Positions 44,421 to 48,079 of a stretch of DNA of 48,079 nucleotides are shown one piece after another. This DNA is from Candidatus Delongbacteria bacterium (GTDB lineage Bacteria; Delongbacteria; UBA4055): NCBI GenBank assembly GCA_027858795.1, contig JAQICF010000087.1:1-48079 (forward strand), given 5' to 3'. Position 1 is the stretch's first letter. Each line of letters starts with the position of its first letter. Under the pieces are notes generated by a model, which was not told the DNA's origin, ran no database searches, and saw only the letters and a program-made list of their open reading frames with translations. The translations under genes and the position numbers were made by a program.

Positions 44421-45992
44421 TTAAAAACCAAGACCCTTTGGTATCTTGATTTTATCCTTATTATCTTCTATTAACTTATCTGCTTCTTTTTGAGCTTTTT
44501 CTTTAGCTTCATCTTTTACTTTATCTACTTCTTTGTTTATTTTAGCCTTAGCTTTGTCTACTTCTTTATTCACTCTATCCTTAACAGCATCTGTTACTGC
44601 ATCTTGGATGATCTTTGTTAATGAAGGTGGAACTGCTGTAATTTTTACCTTTGGATCTGAAATATCTCCTTTCGAAGAAAATTCAATTTTAATTCTTCCA
44701 TCTTCAACTAATCCTGCCAGAAGTTCTTTCTTTATTTTTTCAGTATCGAACTCAATTTCTTTATTCTTTATCTTGGCAGACTGTTCATCGATAAATTTAT
44801 CAACCTCTTTGAGTATCTTTTCAGATTCTCCTTTTGAAATTAATAGGTTTCCGGCAAAGTTATGTTGGTTGTTTAAAACATTGAACCAGCTGTCTTTGCT
44901 CAGAGCAAGATCATAACCCTTTGTTTCAAGAGTCAGATCTTCAAGGAAAGATACTTTGCCTTCTTTATATTTTATTTTAGTGTCTGCATCTTTTAACAAT
45001 TCAGCTTTTTCAGAGAGGATTTTTAGATCAATACCGATCTTTGACAGTGTCGATAAAGTAGTTTTAAGTTTTTCCAAAGCAACTAGACCTGAAATGAAAG
45101 AGCTTTTCCCGATAGAAATGTTATAAATTATCTCAGGGTTTATTTCTCCAGTTTTCAAGTCAAATGGTTCAATGTCACCTTTAGATTCGATCAGTAATTT
45201 AGCTTGTTCATTATTTTCTTTATCAGTGATAATTATATCAGTGTCAAATTGAATTGTTGCCTTATTGTGGTTAGCAAGATCTTTTGGGTCAATGTCGATA
45301 GAACTAATAACAATATCAAGATCGTCAACGATAAGTTTTTGATTAGTTTTTTCTACAAAAATATCAATTCTAGCATCTTCAATACCAATTTGATTTAGAT
45401 CTGCTGCAATAGGCATGTCTTCATTAGTGAAAGGTTTGTCAGTTTTAGTATCTGTTTTTGGTTCTGAAGCAGAAATGTCTTTAGTTTCTTTTTCTATAAT
45501 TTCAGTTTCAGTTTTCTCTGTATTTTCAGTAACCTTAGAAGTAGCAACAGATTTTCCTGCAGGTGGATCAAAGAGTGGTGTTACACTATTTGATCCATTA
45601 TCTTTCACAGTCATTTCAAATCTGGGTTTTGTGATCAGGAATTTATTTAGAACAAATTTCTTTTGAAGTAACGGCATCAGGTTTGCCTTTAATTCGATTT
45701 TTTCGATTGAAATGATATCTGTTTGTAATTCAGGTCTTTCATCGATATGGATCTTATCATCAGCGAACTTATCTCTTTTTGCAAACTTGATCTCATCAAG
45801 AATTAGAGATGGTGTAGTTGAGAAAAGAACGATCTTAATTTTTTTAAGATCGAATCTTGTATTAAGATTTGATTCGACTTGTTTTACTATGATATCTCTG
45901 TCGAAGTACTTTGTAATGTAAATATTGACTCCTACGACCAGAAGTATGAATAAAACGATTAGTACAATTATGATTTTGAAAAACTTTTTCAT
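44421..45992 (-). CDS. AsmA-like inner-membrane-anchored protein with charged C-terminal helix
   Basis: The 523 residues begin with a membrane helix (IIIVLIVLFILLVVGVNIYI) and the AsmA-type segment NLNTRFDLKKIKIVLFSTTPSLILDEIKFAKRD. A Glu/Thr/Lys-rich linker (about 150-195) precedes a second beta-rich part (DARIDIFVEK, KLIVDDLDIVI). The region 290-455 aligns with the 298-residue paralogue (KDSWFNVLNNQHNFAGNLLISK versus KKSWFDLDNNEHKFNGYVMLSK). The last 70 residues are Lys/Glu/Asp heptad-like (NKEVDKAKAKINKEVDKVKD), a probable coiled coil. AsmA-family proteins lie in the periplasm and are linked to lipid or outer-membrane homeostasis. A GGGAG site seven bases before the start overlaps the stop codon region of the preceding radical SAM gene, only 11 bases away, supporting an operon. 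Confidence 0.8.
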   Translation of the reverse strand: MKKFFKIIIVLIVLFILLVVGVNIYITKYFDRDIIVKQVESNLNTRFDLKKIKIVLFSTTPSLILDEIKFAKRDKFADDKIHIDERPELQTDIISIEKIELKANLMPLLQKKFVLNKFLITKPRFEMTVKDNGSNSVTPLFDPPAGKSVATSKVTENTEKTETEIIEKETKDISASEPKTDTKTDKPFTNEDMPIAADLNQIGIEDARIDIFVEKTNQKLIVDDLDIVISSIDIDPKDLANHNKATIQFDTDIIITDKENNEQAKLLIESKGDIEPFDLKTGEINPEIIYNISIGKSSFISGLVALEKLKTTLSTLSKIGIDLKILSEKAELLKDADTKIKYKEGKVSFLEDLTLETKGYDLALSKDSWFNVLNNQHNFAGNLLISKGESEKILKEVDKFIDEQSAKIKNKEIEFDTEKIKKELLAGLVEDGRIKIEFSSKGDISDPKVKITAVPPSLTKIIQDAVTDAVKDRVNKEVDKAKAKINKEVDKVKDEAKEKAQKEADKLIEDNKDKIKIPKGLGF

Positions 45993-46003
45993 TATATCTC
46001 CCT

Positions 46004-48079
46004 CTACTTAATTGCAGTGATTGGATCCAAAACCTTGTCTCCAAGGATTTTTCCAGAATCTATTTTTAATATTGAGTATTTATAGTAATCTTCGTTACTG
46101 ATCTTGAATACATGCTCAAATATCTCAGATAATTTCACTGATTTACCATCGATGAATCTTATACCTACTATAATATTGTCACCATCAAATTCAAGCTTCT
46201 TAGCATAAGGAACCAAATCGATCTTTCTATACTTTTTCTTATGCTTCCTTTCAAATTCAAGTTTTTTCTTCGATCTGAATTTTATTATCATCTCAGTAAA
46301 ATACTCTGCAGCACCATCAGGTATATCTATCAGATATTCATTGTAATCAATAAAATGCATAGGGTGCAAGACTTTATCTTTTATCTCTGTTGCATCAACA
46401 AATTCCATAACATTTGAGAAAAGTTTGCTCATATCTTGTTTAATATTACCGGAATAATCTTCTTTAAACCCTATATCAATAAATTCACAATTTGAAGTTA
46501 CTCCGAATGATAGAGGATGTCCAAAGCTGAAAACAGGTAGAGGGTGGAATCCTTTGGAATATTCAACAGGTATACCATATTTGGTAAGATTTCTTTCCAG
46601 TAGAGTGATAAGATTTCTCTGAGAAATAAATCTTGATGGTGCCAGTCGTTTGTATTTTACTCTATATCTTATGAATGCTTTAGGTTCAGACTTAGCGTCA
46701 TGTCCTAATGCGGGTTGTTCGATTATTTCTCCAAATCCTTTTGGAGTAACCTTTCTAGTCAGTAATTTATTGCAATTATGCTCTTTCTCAATGCCACAGA
46801 GAGTACATTTTTCCCTACATGGTTCTGTGAAAGCTTCTTTCTTAGCTTTATCCCACTCGTTGATGAAATATTCTTTATTAATTCCAATATCGATTGTATC
46901 CCAGGGAAGACCTTCTTCAACTTTTTTTCCATCAAGATATTCATTTGTGTCGATCTTTAATGACTTGAAAACTTTTTTCCAAAGATCAAAATCCATATTT
47001 TCAGACCAGGCATCAAATAAAGCCCCTCTTTTGTATGCTTCTATTATAGCTTTAGTTAATTTTCTATCACCTCTGGAAAAGATCGCTTCCAATACTGACA
47101 CTTCAGGATCACGCCAATTAAGCCGTAGATTCTTCCTTCCTGTGTTTTTAGCCAAGATACCCACTCTGTGTTTTAATTCGTCCAGAGAAGCTTGTTTCGC
47201 CCATTGAAATGGAGTATGAGGTTTGGGGTTGAATGGTGATATAGATATTTTGATATTTATATTACCATATCTACGTGAGTAATTACCTATAGCATTTACC
47301 ATTTCAGCCATTTCGTACATATCTTCATCAGTTTCATATGGAAGACCGATCATATAATACAGTTTGATATTCTTCCATCCCAAAGGTAAAATAATATCAA
47401 GTACATCATAGATATCTTCAATATTTATAGGTTTGTTTATAACTCTTCTTAATCTGTCAGAACCTGCTTCAGGAGCAAATGTGAATGATGTTTTCCTACC
47501 CAGTGAAGCTACAAGTGCAATTTCCTTTGTGAAAGATTCTGCTCTCATTGAAGGGAAAGAAACGTTAACATGTGAGTTTGCGTATTTTTTATATAATTCT
47601 TCCAGCAACGGAGTAATATTAGTGTAGTCAGATGTTGACAGTGAAAGTAAAGATAATTCATTCCAACCACTATTTGTTAAAGCATTATTTGTCTGTTCCA
47701 TTATCTCAGGAAGACTTCTTTCTCTTACAGGTCTGTAATAATATCCTGCCTGGCAAAAGCGGCAACCCCTATTACAACCTCTCATTATTTCTACAGAAGC
47801 TCTGTCATGAGAGATATCCATCAAAGGTACGATTGGATAGCTGGGGTAATTTTCAGATTTTAGAGTTGCAATTGCTTTTGTTACTTTTTTATATGGCTCT
47901 TCATATCCAATAAATTTATTTTGTTCATCGTATAGAGGTGTGTATAAACTTGGAACGTATATGCTATTTAATTCTGATAATTTGCTGAGTAAATCTTTTT
48001 TGCTACTATTCTCAGTTTTTAATGATCGATACATTTTAATTAAATTCAGCAGCATTTCTTCACCATCACCAATTTGGAA
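46004..48079 (-). CDS. TIGR03960-type radical SAM protein fused to DUF2344 (5' end outside the window)
   Basis: The frame is open to the window edge (FQIGDGEEM before the first internal Met), so the N-terminal part is missing; at least 691 residues are visible. The radical SAM 4Fe-4S motif CNRGCRFC (CxxxCxxC) lies at residues 94-101 counted from the Met at 48055, followed by the barrel (FAPEAGSDRLRRVINK, YMIGLPYETDEDM). A second cysteine cluster (CREKCTLCG, then HNC) precedes the C-terminal DUF2344/TIGR03936 domain from about residue 460 (RYRVKYKRLAPSRFISQRNL, YSKGFHPLPVFSFG). The GDGEE segment is typical of the family's N-terminal part, usually named B12-binding. The reaction is not established to my knowledge; family genes often lie near ribonuclease G and ribosomal protein genes. 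Here it leads two AsmA-like genes. Confidence 0.9.
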   Translation of the reverse strand, partial: FQIGDGEEMLLNLIKMYRSLKTENSSKKDLLSKLSELNSIYVPSLYTPLYDEQNKFIGYEEPYKKVTKAIATLKSENYPSYPIVPLMDISHDRASVEIMRGCNRGCRFCQAGYYYRPVRERSLPEIMEQTNNALTNSGWNELSLLSLSTSDYTNITPLLEELYKKYANSHVNVSFPSMRAESFTKEIALVASLGRKTSFTFAPEAGSDRLRRVINKPINIEDIYDVLDIILPLGWKNIKLYYMIGLPYETDEDMYEMAEMVNAIGNYSRRYGNINIKISISPFNPKPHTPFQWAKQASLDELKHRVGILAKNTGRKNLRLNWRDPEVSVLEAIFSRGDRKLTKAIIEAYKRGALFDAWSENMDFDLWKKVFKSLKIDTNEYLDGKKVEEGLPWDTIDIGINKEYFINEWDKAKKEAFTEPCREKCTLCGIEKEHNCNKLLTRKVTPKGFGEIIEQPALGHDAKSEPKAFIRYRVKYKRLAPSRFISQRNLITLLERNLTKYGIPVEYSKGFHPLPVFSFGHPLSFGVTSNCEFIDIGFKEDYSGNIKQDMSKLFSNVMEFVDATEIKDKVLHPMHFIDYNEYLIDIPDGAAEYFTEMIIKFRSKKKLEFERKHKKKYRKIDLVPYAKKLEFDGDNIIVGIRFIDGKSVKLSEIFEHVFKISNEDYYKYSILKIDSGKILGDKVLDPITAIK

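Noticed and set aside
44533..44916. 127-residue plus-strand frame
   Set aside because: It is antisense to the AsmA-like gene; its hydrophobic Ser/Leu/Phe content follows from the Lys/Glu-rich coiled coil on the other strand.
46650..47207. 185-residue plus-strand frame
   Set aside because: It is antisense to conserved radical SAM/DUF2344 sequence and shows no family features.

Overview
The window is an AT-rich bacterial segment with twelve protein-coding genes and no tRNA, rRNA or CRISPR array that I can recognise. The organism is probably an uncultured or little-studied member of the FCB (Fibrobacterota-Chlorobiota-Bacteroidota) superphylum. The main reason is that the largest protein ends in a classic Por/type IX secretion (T9SS) FlgD-like sorting domain with the LYQNYPNPFN motif, and it is built from domains typical of FCB surface proteins (choice-of-anchor J, D and Q, CARDB, CHB_HEX_C). 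Cloacimonadota, Delongbacteria or a related lineage would fit, but I cannot fix the phylum from sequence alone.

Layout. 1-381 is the 3' end of an unrecognised gene. 436-2894 (minus) encodes a MATE-type exporter and an old-yellow-enzyme flavin oxidoreductase. 2895-3447 is non-coding. 3448-41108 (plus) is a five-gene, roughly 38-kb surface/secretion locus: a small exported protein, a 1565-residue multidomain metzincin-like metalloprotease, a giant 8582-residue secreted protein, then a second small exported protein and a second metalloprotease paralogous to the first pair. 41230-43341 (minus) encodes a secreted GLUG-repeat protein that converges on the locus and shares a bidirectional terminator with it. 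43458-48079 (minus) is an apparent operon with a TIGR03960-type radical SAM/DUF2344 protein (cut by the window edge) and two paralogous AsmA-like membrane proteins.

How the genes may work together. The central locus has the arrangement [small-protease]-[giant]-[small-protease]. In each cassette the small gene abuts or overlaps the protease gene, which suggests translational coupling. The giant protein reads as an ordered series of amplified blocks: four beta-helix + chitobiase-like modules, four beta-helix + choice-of-anchor-D modules, seven CARDB domains, then fourteen cadherin-like repeats. The last twelve of those form six perfect-length 570-bp supramodules, followed by the sorting signal. 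The final Ig-like domain of both proteases is homologous to the giant protein's cadherin-like repeats. A co-expressed surface adhesin/fibre with two dedicated metalloprotease partners is a reasonable but unproven reading. Intergenic spaces carry several small palindromes, one type occurring three times in the window, which look like dispersed repeats of this genome.
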